NCBI GenBank assembly: GCA_030835025.1
Contig: JAUQWS010000074.1
Coordinates: forward strand, 1 to 64,000
DNA from: Ignavibacteria bacterium
GTDB taxonomy: Bacteria > Bacteroidota > Ignavibacteria > Tepidaquicellales > OLB5
Direction: 5' to 3'
Length of the DNA: 64,000 bases
Shown one piece after another: positions 27,828 through 37,121 of the stretch (position 1 is its first letter; every line of letters begins with the position of its first letter). A program made the position numbers and the translations under genes. The notes below the pieces were generated by a model. It did not search any database. It saw only the letters and a list, made by a program, of their open reading frames with translations, and was not told the origin of the DNA.

Positions 27828-28790
27828 ATGGCAGTTAAATCAGTAGAAAAAATCTGGATGAATGGTAAGCTCATCAACTGGGATGATGCTAAAATTCATG
27901 TTTTATCACATGTTATTCATTATGGTTCATCGTTCTTTGAAGGAATAAGATGCTACAAGACTAAACAGGGTCCGGCAGTTTTCAGACTGGCAGATCATGT
28001 TAAGAGGCTGATATTTTCAGCTAAGGTGTTCCGCGCAGAGATACCATACACATATGATGAGATCTTTGACGCAATAATTGATACGATAAGAGCTAACGAT
28101 CTTGAAAATTGCTACATAAGGCCGATAGCTTACAGGGGTTACGAAGACTTGAACGTCAATCCCCTGAAAAACCCGGTTGAGCTTACAATTGCAGCTTATG
28201 AATGGGGATCATACCTCGGACAGGGAGCGCACGAAGCCGGAATTGATGTTTGTGTATCGTCCTGGAGAAGAAGCACTCCCGATACTACTCCTACGATGGC
28301 GAAAATCGGCGGAGCTTATATGAACAGTCAGCTTATCAAGATGGAAGCCATTGTTAACGGGTTTTCTGAGGGGATAGCACTTGATGTGAACGGGCATGTA
28401 GGTGAAGGAAGCGGCGAGAACCTGTTTGTTGTACATGATAACATTCTCTACACTCCGGGTATTCATAACGGCATTCTCGGCGGAATAACCCGCAAATCCG
28501 TTATGACGCTTGCCAAGGAAATGGGCTATCAAGTTGTCGAAGGTAACCTGATGAGAGAAATGCTTTATCTTGCAGACGAAATGTTCTTCAGCGGAACAGC
28601 TGCAGAAATAACACCTATTCGCTCCGTAGACAAGATGTTGGTTGGCAACGGAATGCCGGGCAAAGTAACAAAAGAACTTCAGCAGGCATTTTTTGATATC
28701 GTAAAACAGGGAATTGATAAACACAACTGGCTTACTTTTATTGACGGCAAGGATAAGATCCTTCCAATGAAAAACATAAACGCAAGCTAA
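27828..28790 (+). CDS. ilvE: Branched-chain amino acid aminotransferase
   Basis: 'KIWMNGKLINWDDAKIHVLSHVIHYGSSFFEGIRCY', 'YIRPIAYRGY', 'GSGENLFVV', 'FFSGTAAEITPI'. Confidence 0.94.
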   Translation: MAVKSVEKIWMNGKLINWDDAKIHVLSHVIHYGSSFFEGIRCYKTKQGPAVFRLADHVKRLIFSAKVFRAEIPYTYDEIFDAIIDTIRANDLENCYIRPIAYRGYEDLNVNPLKNPVELTIAAYEWGSYLGQGAHEAGIDVCVSSWRRSTPDTTPTMAKIGGAYMNSQLIKMEAIVNGFSEGIALDVNGHVGEGSGENLFVVHDNILYTPGIHNGILGGITRKSVMTLAKEMGYQVVEGNLMREMLYLADEMFFSGTAAEITPIRSVDKMLVGNGMPGKVTKELQQAFFDIVKQGIDKHNWLTFIDGKDKILPMKNINAS

Positions 28791-28800
28791 AAACAGTCTG

Positions 28801-28832
28801 AAAGTTATAAAGTTGTAAGGTTAAAAAGTATA
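28801..28832. repeat. Degenerate 8-nt tandem repeat (AAAGTTAT/AAAGTTGT/AAGGTTAA/AAAGTATA)
   Basis: Direct reading of the ilvE-rlpA spacer. Confidence 0.5.
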
Positions 28833-29029
28833 ATGTTTTAAAGAATTACAGTTCTTTTAATATAGAGTGTGGCGCAAAAGAGGCGCCATAGTTAAAGAGA
28901 GAAACGCTTCAGGATGTGTTGTTGAGACAATACAGATTGAGCAAGACTGTCTGTTATATTGATGTGCTATTGATATGCTATGTGCTTCACGACAGTCATT
29001 TTATTAACATAAACATGAAAGGAGATGGA

Positions 29030-30010
29030 TTGTTTAAAACAAAAATCTTGTGGTTAATCTCTTTTTTAACTGTACAACTCGTGCTTACTGGTGCAATATC
29101 CGATAACGCTTATCCAAAAGGAGATCCTACCGGCTCTAGCTTTGTAGAAATTGGTGAGGCTTCGTGGTACGGCCCTGGATTCCATGGTAGAAAAACCGCC
29201 AACGGCGAACGTTTTGACACCTATGAATTCACCGCTGCTCACAAAACCTTACCCTTCGGTACCCTGCTGAAGGTTACAAACCTGGAGAATAATCTCTACA
29301 CCGTGGTAAGAATTAACGACAGGGGCCCGTATATCAGAGGAAGGATCATTGATCTCTCTAAAGCTTCGAAGGAAGCTATAAATATGGGCGGTACTGCACA
29401 GGTTAAGATCGAGCAAATTACTGAAGATGAAGCTGAAATGCTTCGCCAGGGGATTGATCCCGACGAGTCGATTGATATCACTGAAATTGATACCAATGAG
29501 TTCAAAACAACTGAACTCTTAAACGACAACGTCGATGCTGATTCCAAGGTGTTCGTTGAGTTCCTCGGAGAAGACGGAACCTCGAACGATTTTGAGCTGA
29601 ACAAGAACCTTAAATCAAAAGGTAACCTCAAGATCAGGGTAGTAACACCGAAGACAGAATCAGACAAGGTACAGGAGTCAAACCTATACCAGCAGATCTC
29701 GGATATAGATTCGCTGATAAGGTTCTATGACATCTCAAACCAACTGGCAGTAGTTAAAGGATACTCATTGGAAGTGGGGATATACACTGATAAATCATTG
29801 GCCGATAGGAGAATCGGCAGACTCGAAAGAGACGGATTTACCAAGATCTTCCTTGAAGAGATAACAGTAACAGACCCGGCTACACAGGCCAAGACTATAA
29901 CATACAAGGTCCTGGTGGGAATGTTCGAAAAGCAGAAGACTGCAAAGAAAGATCTGAGTACTTTAACAAAACTGAAATACCAGCCTAAGCTCGTTAAAAT
30001 AGGCAAATAA
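29030..30010 (+). CDS. rlpA: Septal ring lytic transglycosylase RlpA-like (double-psi beta-barrel + C-terminal SPOR-like)
   Basis: 'GEASWYGPGFHGRKTANGERFDTYEFTAAHKTLPFGTLLKVTN...VVRINDRGPYIRGRIIDLSKAS'. Best start is TTG at 29030 (AAAGGAG upstream, then MFKTKILWLISFLTVQLVLTG signal); the track start is 28916. Confidence 0.88.
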   Translation: MFKTKILWLISFLTVQLVLTGAISDNAYPKGDPTGSSFVEIGEASWYGPGFHGRKTANGERFDTYEFTAAHKTLPFGTLLKVTNLENNLYTVVRINDRGPYIRGRIIDLSKASKEAINMGGTAQVKIEQITEDEAEMLRQGIDPDESIDITEIDTNEFKTTELLNDNVDADSKVFVEFLGEDGTSNDFELNKNLKSKGNLKIRVVTPKTESDKVQESNLYQQISDIDSLIRFYDISNQLAVVKGYSLEVGIYTDKSLADRRIGRLERDGFTKIFLEEITVTDPATQAKTITYKVLVGMFEKQKTAKKDLSTLTKLKYQPKLVKIGK

Positions 30011-30103
30011 AAAACAGTCTCTTACCATATGAGGAAGAGGAAAAAGTAACAACAAGTTACAAAACACAGTAAAAAGCACAAAACGTACAGTTATAAAAAC
30101 AAG

Positions 30104-30135
30104 AAACCCCGTCGGAAAGTCCGTCGGGGTTTTTT
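30104..30135. terminator. Intrinsic terminator between convergent rlpA and slipin genes
   Basis: AAACCCCG-T-CGGA-AAG-TCCG-T-CGGGGTTTTTT. Confidence 0.88.
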
Positions 30136-30173
30136 GCTTGTAAAAATATTAAACTAGACCTCAATGAAAACTT

Positions 30174-30947
30174 TTAGCTCTTATTCTTTCCTTCAATAAT
30201 ATTCATAAACTTCGTAATCAGGTCAATAGGCAGCGGGAAGATAATTGTTGAGTTCTTCTCTGTTGCAATTTCTGTTAAAGTCTGCAAGTATCTCAATTGC
30301 AGGGATATCGGCTGTTTCTGTATTACCTCGGCTGCATCTGCAAGCTTCTGTGATGCCTGGAACTCACCATCAGCGTGAATAACCTTTGCGCGGCGTTCCC
30401 TTTCTGCCTCAGCCTGGCGTGCCATAGCGCGCTGCATTTCAAGCGGTAGGTCGATCTGTTTTACTTCAACATTAGAAACCTTAATGCCCCAAGGTTCAGT
30501 ATGGTCATCAATAATTACTGCAAGCTTTTTGTTTATAGCGTCACGTTCGGAAAGCAGTTCGTCAAGCTCTGATTGCCCCAGAACGCTCCTTAGTGTAGTT
30601 TGAGCTATTTGTGAAGTCGCAAACAAGAAGTCCTGCACTTCAATCACAGCCTTTTGCGGCTGCAACACTCTGAAATATACAACTGCATTCACTTTTACTG
30701 AAATGTTATCGCGCGTTACAATATCCTGCGACGGAACATCCATTACAAGCGTTCGCAGGCTTACTTTTACCATTTTATCTATGAAAGGTATAAGAATTAT
30801 GAGTCCCGGACCCTTGGTTTGCGAGTACCTGCCTAAGCGGAATATTACTCCCCTTTCGTACTCCCTCAATATCTTTATCATGCTGAAGAGCACGATGATA
30901 AAGAAAAGCAGGACAAAAAATACGAATGTAATTATTACTGCCTCCAT
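30174..30947 (-). CDS. Slipin / stomatin-like SPFH-domain protein
   Basis: '[69 protein letters not shown]'. Confidence 0.93.
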   Translation of the reverse strand: MEAVIITFVFFVLLFFIIVLFSMIKILREYERGVIFRLGRYSQTKGPGLIILIPFIDKMVKVSLRTLVMDVPSQDIVTRDNISVKVNAVVYFRVLQPQKAVIEVQDFLFATSQIAQTTLRSVLGQSELDELLSERDAINKKLAVIIDDHTEPWGIKVSNVEVKQIDLPLEMQRAMARQAEAERERRAKVIHADGEFQASQKLADAAEVIQKQPISLQLRYLQTLTEIATEKNSTIIFPLPIDLITKFMNIIEGKNKS

Positions 30948-30980
30948 GATAGCTCCTTATAGTTTAATTGTAAATTTATC

Positions 30981-32297
30981 TTATATTTTTTGAACTCTGA
31001 TGGTGAGGTCTCTAACCCCTGATACCTTAACTTTTGAGCCTTTGGGAATACTCTCATTTGACTCCGCTTTCCAAAGCTCGCCCATGATCCTGACAGTGCC
31101 GATTCCGCCTGTAATATCTTCGAACACCTCACCAATCTCGCCAAGCATTCCTGATTCACCTGTCATAGCTTTTCGCCTGTGTGCTTTTATTACAAGCCAC
31201 GCAAGCAGCATGAACAGAAGCGAGATTATAACTACTGTTGTTATTACTACACCCATAGATATATCAATGGCAGCCTCCAGCGGCGAGGACGTATCGATAA
31301 GCATCATCGAACCTAAGAACAGACATATCACACCCCCGACTGTCAGCATGCCGTAACTTGTTATTTTTATTTCTGCAATGAAGAGTATTATTGCAAGCAC
31401 GATAAGTGCAAGCCCCGCATAATTTATGGGCAGTGTATGCAGTCCATATAAACCGAGCACTATGCAGATAACTCCAACAACTCCGGGTAGTATCCCCCCA
31501 GGATGGTAAAATTCAAGTATAATCCCCCACATGCCTATCATCATAAGAATATAAGCAATGTTGGGATCGCTGATGATACCAAGTAATTTCTGGAACCAGC
31601 CTTCCTCAAAATTTACAATTGTGTAATTTTTTGTGCTGAGTATCTTTTTGCCCGTTGATGTTTCAACCTCGCGCCCGTCAATCTTCTGAAGCAGGTCGTT
31701 CATATCATTTGCAATAAGGTCTATAACGCTGTCCTTTAATGCTTCAGTCTCTGTAATTGATACGCTTTTCCTTACGGCATCTTCAGCCCACTTCACATTC
31801 CGCCTGCGCTTTTCGCTAATGCTTCTGATAAATGCTGCGGCATCATTTGTAACCTTTTCGCTCATTACGGAATCCATTCCCCCCTGCGTATTAACCGGAT
31901 GAGACGCACCGATATTCGTTCCCGGCGCCATAACGGCAATGTTTGAAGCGAGAGTGATGAATACTCCTGCACTTGCCGCCTGCGAACCGCTGGGCGAAAC
32001 GAATACTATAACAGGTATCGGTGATGTAAGAAGGTCGGTAACAATATAACGGGTTGATTTAAGCAGTCCGCCCGGAGTGTTAAGCTCAATTACAAGACAC
32101 TCGGCATTCTTGTTCTTTGCTTCTTCAATGCTTCTGTGAATATAATCAGAAGTGGAAGGATTTATAGAACCGTCTATCTTAATATGATAGACAAGCCTGC
32201 TTTCCTGAGAATATGCTGTGCAGGAAAGAAGAATTACTGCCAATAATATTGAATACAGGCTTTTCATCTTCCGGGTTAAACGGATTGTTATGAACAA
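30981..32297 (-). CDS. NfeD family membrane-bound ClpP-class serine protease
   Basis: 'CLVIELNTPGGLLKSTRYIVTDLL', 'VFVSPSGSQAASAGVFITLASNIAVMAPGTNIGASHPV', C-terminal NfeD OB domain. Confidence 0.92.
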   Translation of the reverse strand: MFITIRLTRKMKSLYSILLAVILLSCTAYSQESRLVYHIKIDGSINPSTSDYIHRSIEEAKNKNAECLVIELNTPGGLLKSTRYIVTDLLTSPIPVIVFVSPSGSQAASAGVFITLASNIAVMAPGTNIGASHPVNTQGGMDSVMSEKVTNDAAAFIRSISEKRRRNVKWAEDAVRKSVSITETEALKDSVIDLIANDMNDLLQKIDGREVETSTGKKILSTKNYTIVNFEEGWFQKLLGIISDPNIAYILMMIGMWGIILEFYHPGGILPGVVGVICIVLGLYGLHTLPINYAGLALIVLAIILFIAEIKITSYGMLTVGGVICLFLGSMMLIDTSSPLEAAIDISMGVVITTVVIISLLFMLLAWLVIKAHRRKAMTGESGMLGEIGEVFEDITGGIGTVRIMGELWKAESNESIPKGSKVKVSGVRDLTIRVQKI

Positions 32298-32346
32298 AAA
32301 TAATGAAAATTTAACTCAAAAATGCGATATAATTTTGAATTAGCTA

Positions 32347-32377
32347 TTGAATTATACGCTATTCTTATGTATATTTG
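32347..32377 (+). promoter_or_regulatory. Candidate Bacteroidota-type promoter for rho (TTG-N20-TATATTTG)
   Basis: TTG at 32347-32349 and TATATTTG at 32370-32377 match the TTTG/TAnnTTTG consensus; about 130 nt upstream of the rho ATG. Confidence 0.4.
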
Positions 32378-32509
32378 TATTGATATTTATCACATCAGAA
32401 TTACACCCGGATTTAAATAATTCGAAAATTAGCGATTACTCACAAGATCACCGCAAATTACATTCCAGTTATACTAATCTTAAATTAATAAAACTAATCA
32501 CATTGTATT

Positions 32510-33793
32510 ATGGCATCGGATAAAAAAGATGAAATTAAGCCTTCTATGGATGTTGCTGAGCTTAAGAAGAAGAAGATAGCAGAGCTATATGAACTGGCAA
32601 AAAGTTTGAACATAAACGGATACAGCGACCTCAGAAAACAGGAACTGATCTATAAAATTCTGGAAACAGGCACTCAGGCAGATGGAGTTGCCTACAGCAA
32701 GGGAGTCCTTGACGTGCTGCCGGACGGTTACGGTTTTTTGAGGTCTTCGGATTACAATTACCTTTCTTCTCCTGATGATGTTTATGTATCTCCTTCACAG
32801 ATAAAGAAGTTTGCACTCCGCACGGGCGATACAGTAAGTGGCCAGGTAAGACCGCCCAAAGACGGTGAACGGTTCTTTGCGCTCTTGAGAGTAGACAAGG
32901 TCAACGGCGTTGAGCCTGAGAAGATGCGTGAAAGAACACTTTTTGATAACCTTACGCCATTATATGCAAATGAAAGATTGAACCTGGAATCAGCTCCTGG
33001 CGAATATGTTACCAGGATAATGAACCTGTTCACACCGATAGGTAAAGGAAACAGGGGTATGATAGTATCCCCTCCTAAAGCGGGTAAAACAATATTGCTT
33101 CAGCAGATTGCGAATGCAATTGCCAAAAACCAGCCCGAAGTTGAGCTGATAGTGCTGCTGATAGATGAAAGGCCGGAAGAAGTAACAGATATGGAGCGCT
33201 CGGTAAGGGCAGAAGTTATAAGCTCCACATTTGATGAGCCGCCGGAGAGGCACGTTCAGGTATCTGATATAGTGCTTGAGAAGGCAAAGAGGCTCACAGA
33301 AGCAAAGAAGGACGTTGTGATATTGCTGGATAGCATTACCCGTCTTGCAAGAGCACACAACACAGTTGTTCCGCATAGCGGAAAGATTTTATCCGGCGGT
33401 GTAGACGCAAATGCTCTGCACAGGCCGAAGAGATTCTTTGGTGCGGCAAGAAATATCGAAGAAGGCGGAAGCTTGACCATAATAGCTACTGCACTTGTTG
33501 AAACCGGAAGCCGAATGGACGAAGTTATTTTCGAAGAGTTCAAAGGCACAGGCAACATGGAAATTGTTCTCGATAGAAAACTTGCCGATAAGAGGATCTT
33601 CCCCGCCATAGACCTGAATAAATCAGGAACACGCAAAGAAGAATTGCTTCTTGATGAAGAAGAATTGAGCAAGATCTGGCTGCTCAGGAAAATTCTCAGC
33701 GATTTTTCACAGGTCGAGGCTATGGAATTCCTTTTAGGAAAAATGAAAGGGACTAAAAACAACAAAGAGTTTTTGAAGAGTATGAACTCGTAG
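32510..33793 (+). CDS. rho: Transcription termination factor Rho
   Basis: '[21 protein letters not shown]', '[17 protein letters not shown]', '[15 protein letters not shown]', '[26 protein letters not shown]'. Confidence 0.97.
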   Translation: MASDKKDEIKPSMDVAELKKKKIAELYELAKSLNINGYSDLRKQELIYKILETGTQADGVAYSKGVLDVLPDGYGFLRSSDYNYLSSPDDVYVSPSQIKKFALRTGDTVSGQVRPPKDGERFFALLRVDKVNGVEPEKMRERTLFDNLTPLYANERLNLESAPGEYVTRIMNLFTPIGKGNRGMIVSPPKAGKTILLQQIANAIAKNQPEVELIVLLIDERPEEVTDMERSVRAEVISSTFDEPPERHVQVSDIVLEKAKRLTEAKKDVVILLDSITRLARAHNTVVPHSGKILSGGVDANALHRPKRFFGAARNIEEGGSLTIIATALVETGSRMDEVIFEEFKGTGNMEIVLDRKLADKRIFPAIDLNKSGTRKEELLLDEEELSKIWLLRKILSDFSQVEAMEFLLGKMKGTKNNKEFLKSMNS

Positions 33794-33889
33794 CAGGAAA
33801 TTCCGAAGGCGCTTTGCGCCGGCGGTGACTGCCATAAAAGAGTTATTTGTGGATTTTAGTCCGATTACGAAGATGTAAATCAGGATTAA

Positions 33890-35476
33890 ATGAAAAAAGA
33901 GATTGTTATCAACGAGAATGCCGATGAGATCAGAATTGCAATAACAGAAGACGGTAAGCTTTCGGAGCTTTTCATAGAAAATGAAGAGTACGAAAGAGTC
34001 GTAGGCGATCTTTACCTCGGCCGTGTTGCAAAGGTCATTCCGGGCATTAAAGCAGCATTTATAGATCTGGGTTTTAAACAGGATGCTTTCCTGCATTTCT
34101 CCGATGTTGGAGACCAGGTCGAAGACTTAAAAGCCTTACTTGGAGACGATTCCGATATCGACGACGATGAAGACGATGAGGAAGATTCTCCACCACCCCA
34201 AAAGAACAACCATTATCAGGGCCGGAGGCGGCCTCAGCAGCCAAGGCTTGAGCGCGGACAGAAGATAATAGTCCAGATTACCAAGGAGCCTGTCGGCAAC
34301 AAGGGCGTCAGGGTTACTTCTAAAGTTTCGCTTCCCGGCAGATATCTGGTATTCCTTCCATTCGAAAACAAGGTCAACGCCTCCAAACAGATTCAGAACA
34401 TGCGAGAAAAGCGCAGGCTGAAGAACATTGTTCGCAATTACCGCAATTCACGCGGTCTTGAGTTCGGGGCAATTCTTCGCACAGTTGCAGAAGAACAGGA
34501 CGAGAAAGCAATTGTCGAAGACCTCGAGAATCTGCACAACATTTGGAAAGAAATTGAAAAGCTTGTTAAGACAGGCACTCCCCCGCTATTGCTTTACAAA
34601 GACCTTTCGGTAACTACCAGTGTGATACGCGATCTTTTCCGCGATGATGTTGAAAAAGTCATTACTGATTCCAAGAAGATTTATAAAGAAATCCAGAACT
34701 ACGTCAGGATAAACTCACCCGAGCTTATCAACAAAGTAGAAATGTATAAAGGATCCAAAGCTCTATTCGATATTTACGGAATAGAGGCTGAAATACATCA
34801 GACACTCGGAAAGAACGTGCCTTTGAAAATAGGCGGTCATATTATTATCGAAAAGACCGAGGCAATGTACGTCATAGATGTGAACAGCGGCAAATATGCA
34901 AAAAGCAAGGATCAGGAAACGAATTCGCTCAAGACAAACTTAGAGGCCTCAAGAGAGATAGTAAGGCAGATAAGATTGCGTGACCTTGGCGGTATTATTG
35001 TAATTGATTTTATTGACGTATACGACGACAAGAACAAGAAAAAAGTCTACGACGAACTTAAAAAGGAGTTCCGCAAAGACCGCGCAAAAGTCACCATACT
35101 GCCGATGTCAGAATTCGGGCTTGTGCAGATAACCAGACAAAGAGTGCGAGAGAATGTAGTACGCTCAATAACTGAGCAATGTCCTCTCTGCGGCGGCAGC
35201 GGAATTGTAGAAAGCTCCACAAACATACTCACCAGAATTGAACGCTGGATAAAGCGTTATAAACTGGATAAAACCAAATCTTCAGGAAAGCTTTTGCTAA
35301 AAGTACATCCTATCGTGTTCAAGCATATGCGAGAAGGCACAATTAGTAACATTACAAGACTTTCTTTTAAATATTTGATCAGGATCTCTCTCGAGGAAGA
35401 CGCGACACTGGCATTCCAGGAGTTCCGATTCATAAGGGCAAAAACTGAAGAAGATATTACTGCAAAGTATTCTTAA
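33890..35476 (+). CDS. rng: Ribonuclease E/G family protein
   Basis: S1 domain 'GRVAKVIPGIKAAFIDLGFKQDAFLHFSDV', 'GGHIIIEKTEAMYVIDVNSG', 'RDLGGIIVIDFIDV', Zn-link 'CPLCGGSGIV'. Confidence 0.94.
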   Translation: MKKEIVINENADEIRIAITEDGKLSELFIENEEYERVVGDLYLGRVAKVIPGIKAAFIDLGFKQDAFLHFSDVGDQVEDLKALLGDDSDIDDDEDDEEDSPPPQKNNHYQGRRRPQQPRLERGQKIIVQITKEPVGNKGVRVTSKVSLPGRYLVFLPFENKVNASKQIQNMREKRRLKNIVRNYRNSRGLEFGAILRTVAEEQDEKAIVEDLENLHNIWKEIEKLVKTGTPPLLLYKDLSVTTSVIRDLFRDDVEKVITDSKKIYKEIQNYVRINSPELINKVEMYKGSKALFDIYGIEAEIHQTLGKNVPLKIGGHIIIEKTEAMYVIDVNSGKYAKSKDQETNSLKTNLEASREIVRQIRLRDLGGIIVIDFIDVYDDKNKKKVYDELKKEFRKDRAKVTILPMSEFGLVQITRQRVRENVVRSITEQCPLCGGSGIVESSTNILTRIERWIKRYKLDKTKSSGKLLLKVHPIVFKHMREGTISNITRLSFKYLIRISLEEDATLAFQEFRFIRAKTEEDITAKYS

Positions 35477-35494
35477 ACCATATCTGCGGAAACA

Positions 35495-37111
35495 CTGAGG
35501 CTAAAAACTGACATATTGGTTATCGGCAGCGGTATTGCAGGACTCTCATTTGCTTTGAAGGCAGCCCGCACCCGGCGGGTACTTATTATTACCAAAAAAG
35601 AACAGGCTGAATCAAACACTAATTATGCTCAGGGCGGAATTGCTTCGGTCATTTCGCCTGATGATTCATTCGGACTTCACATAAAAGATACTCTTGATTG
35701 CGGAGCGGGTTTATGCCACACTGATGCAGTTGAACAGATCGTAAAGAACGGCCCTGCACTTATCGATGAGCTCATCGATCTTGGAGTAAGATTCTCACGG
35801 GAGCATGGCAGGCTTGATCTTGGAAGAGAAGGCGGGCACGTCAGGAAAAGGATCGTACATGCCAAGGACCTTACCGGAAAAGAAATAGAACGCGCGCTAC
35901 TTCACCAAATAAGCGTAAACAAGAATATCAGGGTTTTTGAACACCACTCCGCTATTGATCTTATAACCGAGCATAATATCACAAAAAGCAAAAGAATTGC
36001 CAACAGGCATTGTTACGGCGCTTATGTGTATGACGAGAAAAGCAAGAAGATATTGACAGTAATATCGGGAGTAACAGTTCTATGCACAGGGGGAATTGGG
36101 CAGGTTTATCTGCATACAACCAACCCTGTTATCGCTACCGGAGATGGCATAGCTATGGCATACCGCAGCGGCTGTTTGATCGGGAATATGGAGTTCGTTC
36201 AGTTTCACCCTACAAGTCTTTATGAGGCTGCCGGTGATAAATACAGCCCTCAATCATTCCTGATCTCTGAAGCTCTAAGGGGTGCCGGCGCAATCCTGAA
36301 GACAAGATCAGGCAGAGAATTCATGCAGAAATACGATAAACGGAAATCACTTGCGCCCAGGGATATTGTAGCGCGAGCTATAGATAATGAAATGAAAAAG
36401 AGCGGTGATAAGTATGTATATCTGGATGCAACCGGTATTGCGCTGAAGAAATTGAAAAGTGAATTCCCGAATATTTATGAGAAGTGTTATTCGGTGGGGA
36501 TCAATATTTCCCGTGAATTCATTCCTGTTGTACCCGCAGCACATTACGGTTGCGGCGGAATCGTGAGCGATCTTAACGGCAAAACCTCGATCAAAAATCT
36601 CTTTGTCCTCGGCGAAGCAGCTATGACAGGAGTACACGGTGCAAACAGGCTTGCTTCGAACTCACTTCTGGAAGCACTTGTTTATGCAGATAAAGCAGGA
36701 ATGATCTGCAGCAACCCTTCAATAAAGTTCAGAAAACCAAATCAGCTAAAGATACCGGACTGGGATTCAAGCGGAACCGAGAACGCTGAGGAGTGGGTGC
36801 TTATTTCTCAGAACAGGACTGAGATAAAGCAAATAATGTTTAATTACGTCGGAATAGTTAGGTCGAATCTGAGGTTAAACAGGGCTCTGAGGAGAATTCA
36901 ACTCATTATGAATGAAACAGAAGTCTTCTATAAGAAAACGAAGGTAAACAGGGAGCTGCTTGAGTTGAGAAACATGGCTCAGATCTCATACCTGATAATC
37001 CGCTCTGCATTGATGAGGAAAGAATCCAGGGGACTCCACTACAGCACTGATTATCCGGACAAGAATAGGAAGTATTTGCACGATACTATCATATCCAATA
37101 AAACCGTCTAA
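35495..37111 (+). CDS. nadB: L-aspartate oxidase
   Basis: 'DILVIGSGIAGLSFALKAA', 'NTNYAQGGIASVISPDDS', 'HVRKRIVHAKDLTGKEIERAL', 'FVQFHPTSLYE', 'HYGCGGI', 'GVHGANRLASNSLLEALVYA'. Start uncertain: track TTG 35516; candidate CTG 35495. Confidence 0.92.
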   Translation: MRLKTDILVIGSGIAGLSFALKAARTRRVLIITKKEQAESNTNYAQGGIASVISPDDSFGLHIKDTLDCGAGLCHTDAVEQIVKNGPALIDELIDLGVRFSREHGRLDLGREGGHVRKRIVHAKDLTGKEIERALLHQISVNKNIRVFEHHSAIDLITEHNITKSKRIANRHCYGAYVYDEKSKKILTVISGVTVLCTGGIGQVYLHTTNPVIATGDGIAMAYRSGCLIGNMEFVQFHPTSLYEAAGDKYSPQSFLISEALRGAGAILKTRSGREFMQKYDKRKSLAPRDIVARAIDNEMKKSGDKYVYLDATGIALKKLKSEFPNIYEKCYSVGINISREFIPVVPAAHYGCGGIVSDLNGKTSIKNLFVLGEAAMTGVHGANRLASNSLLEALVYADKAGMICSNPSIKFRKPNQLKIPDWDSSGTENAEEWVLISQNRTEIKQIMFNYVGIVRSNLRLNRALRRIQLIMNETEVFYKKTKVNRELLELRNMAQISYLIIRSALMRKESRGLHYSTDYPDKNRKYLHDTIISNKTV

Positions 37112-37121
37112 ACTTTGAATT

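Noticed and set aside
28209-28724. 171-aa minus-strand ORF antisense to ilvE
   Set aside because: Fully inside a confident ilvE; composition looks like a shadow frame, no recognisable domain.
33256-33765. 169-aa minus-strand ORF antisense to rho
   Set aside because: Ser/Leu-rich shadow ORF opposite a highly conserved gene.
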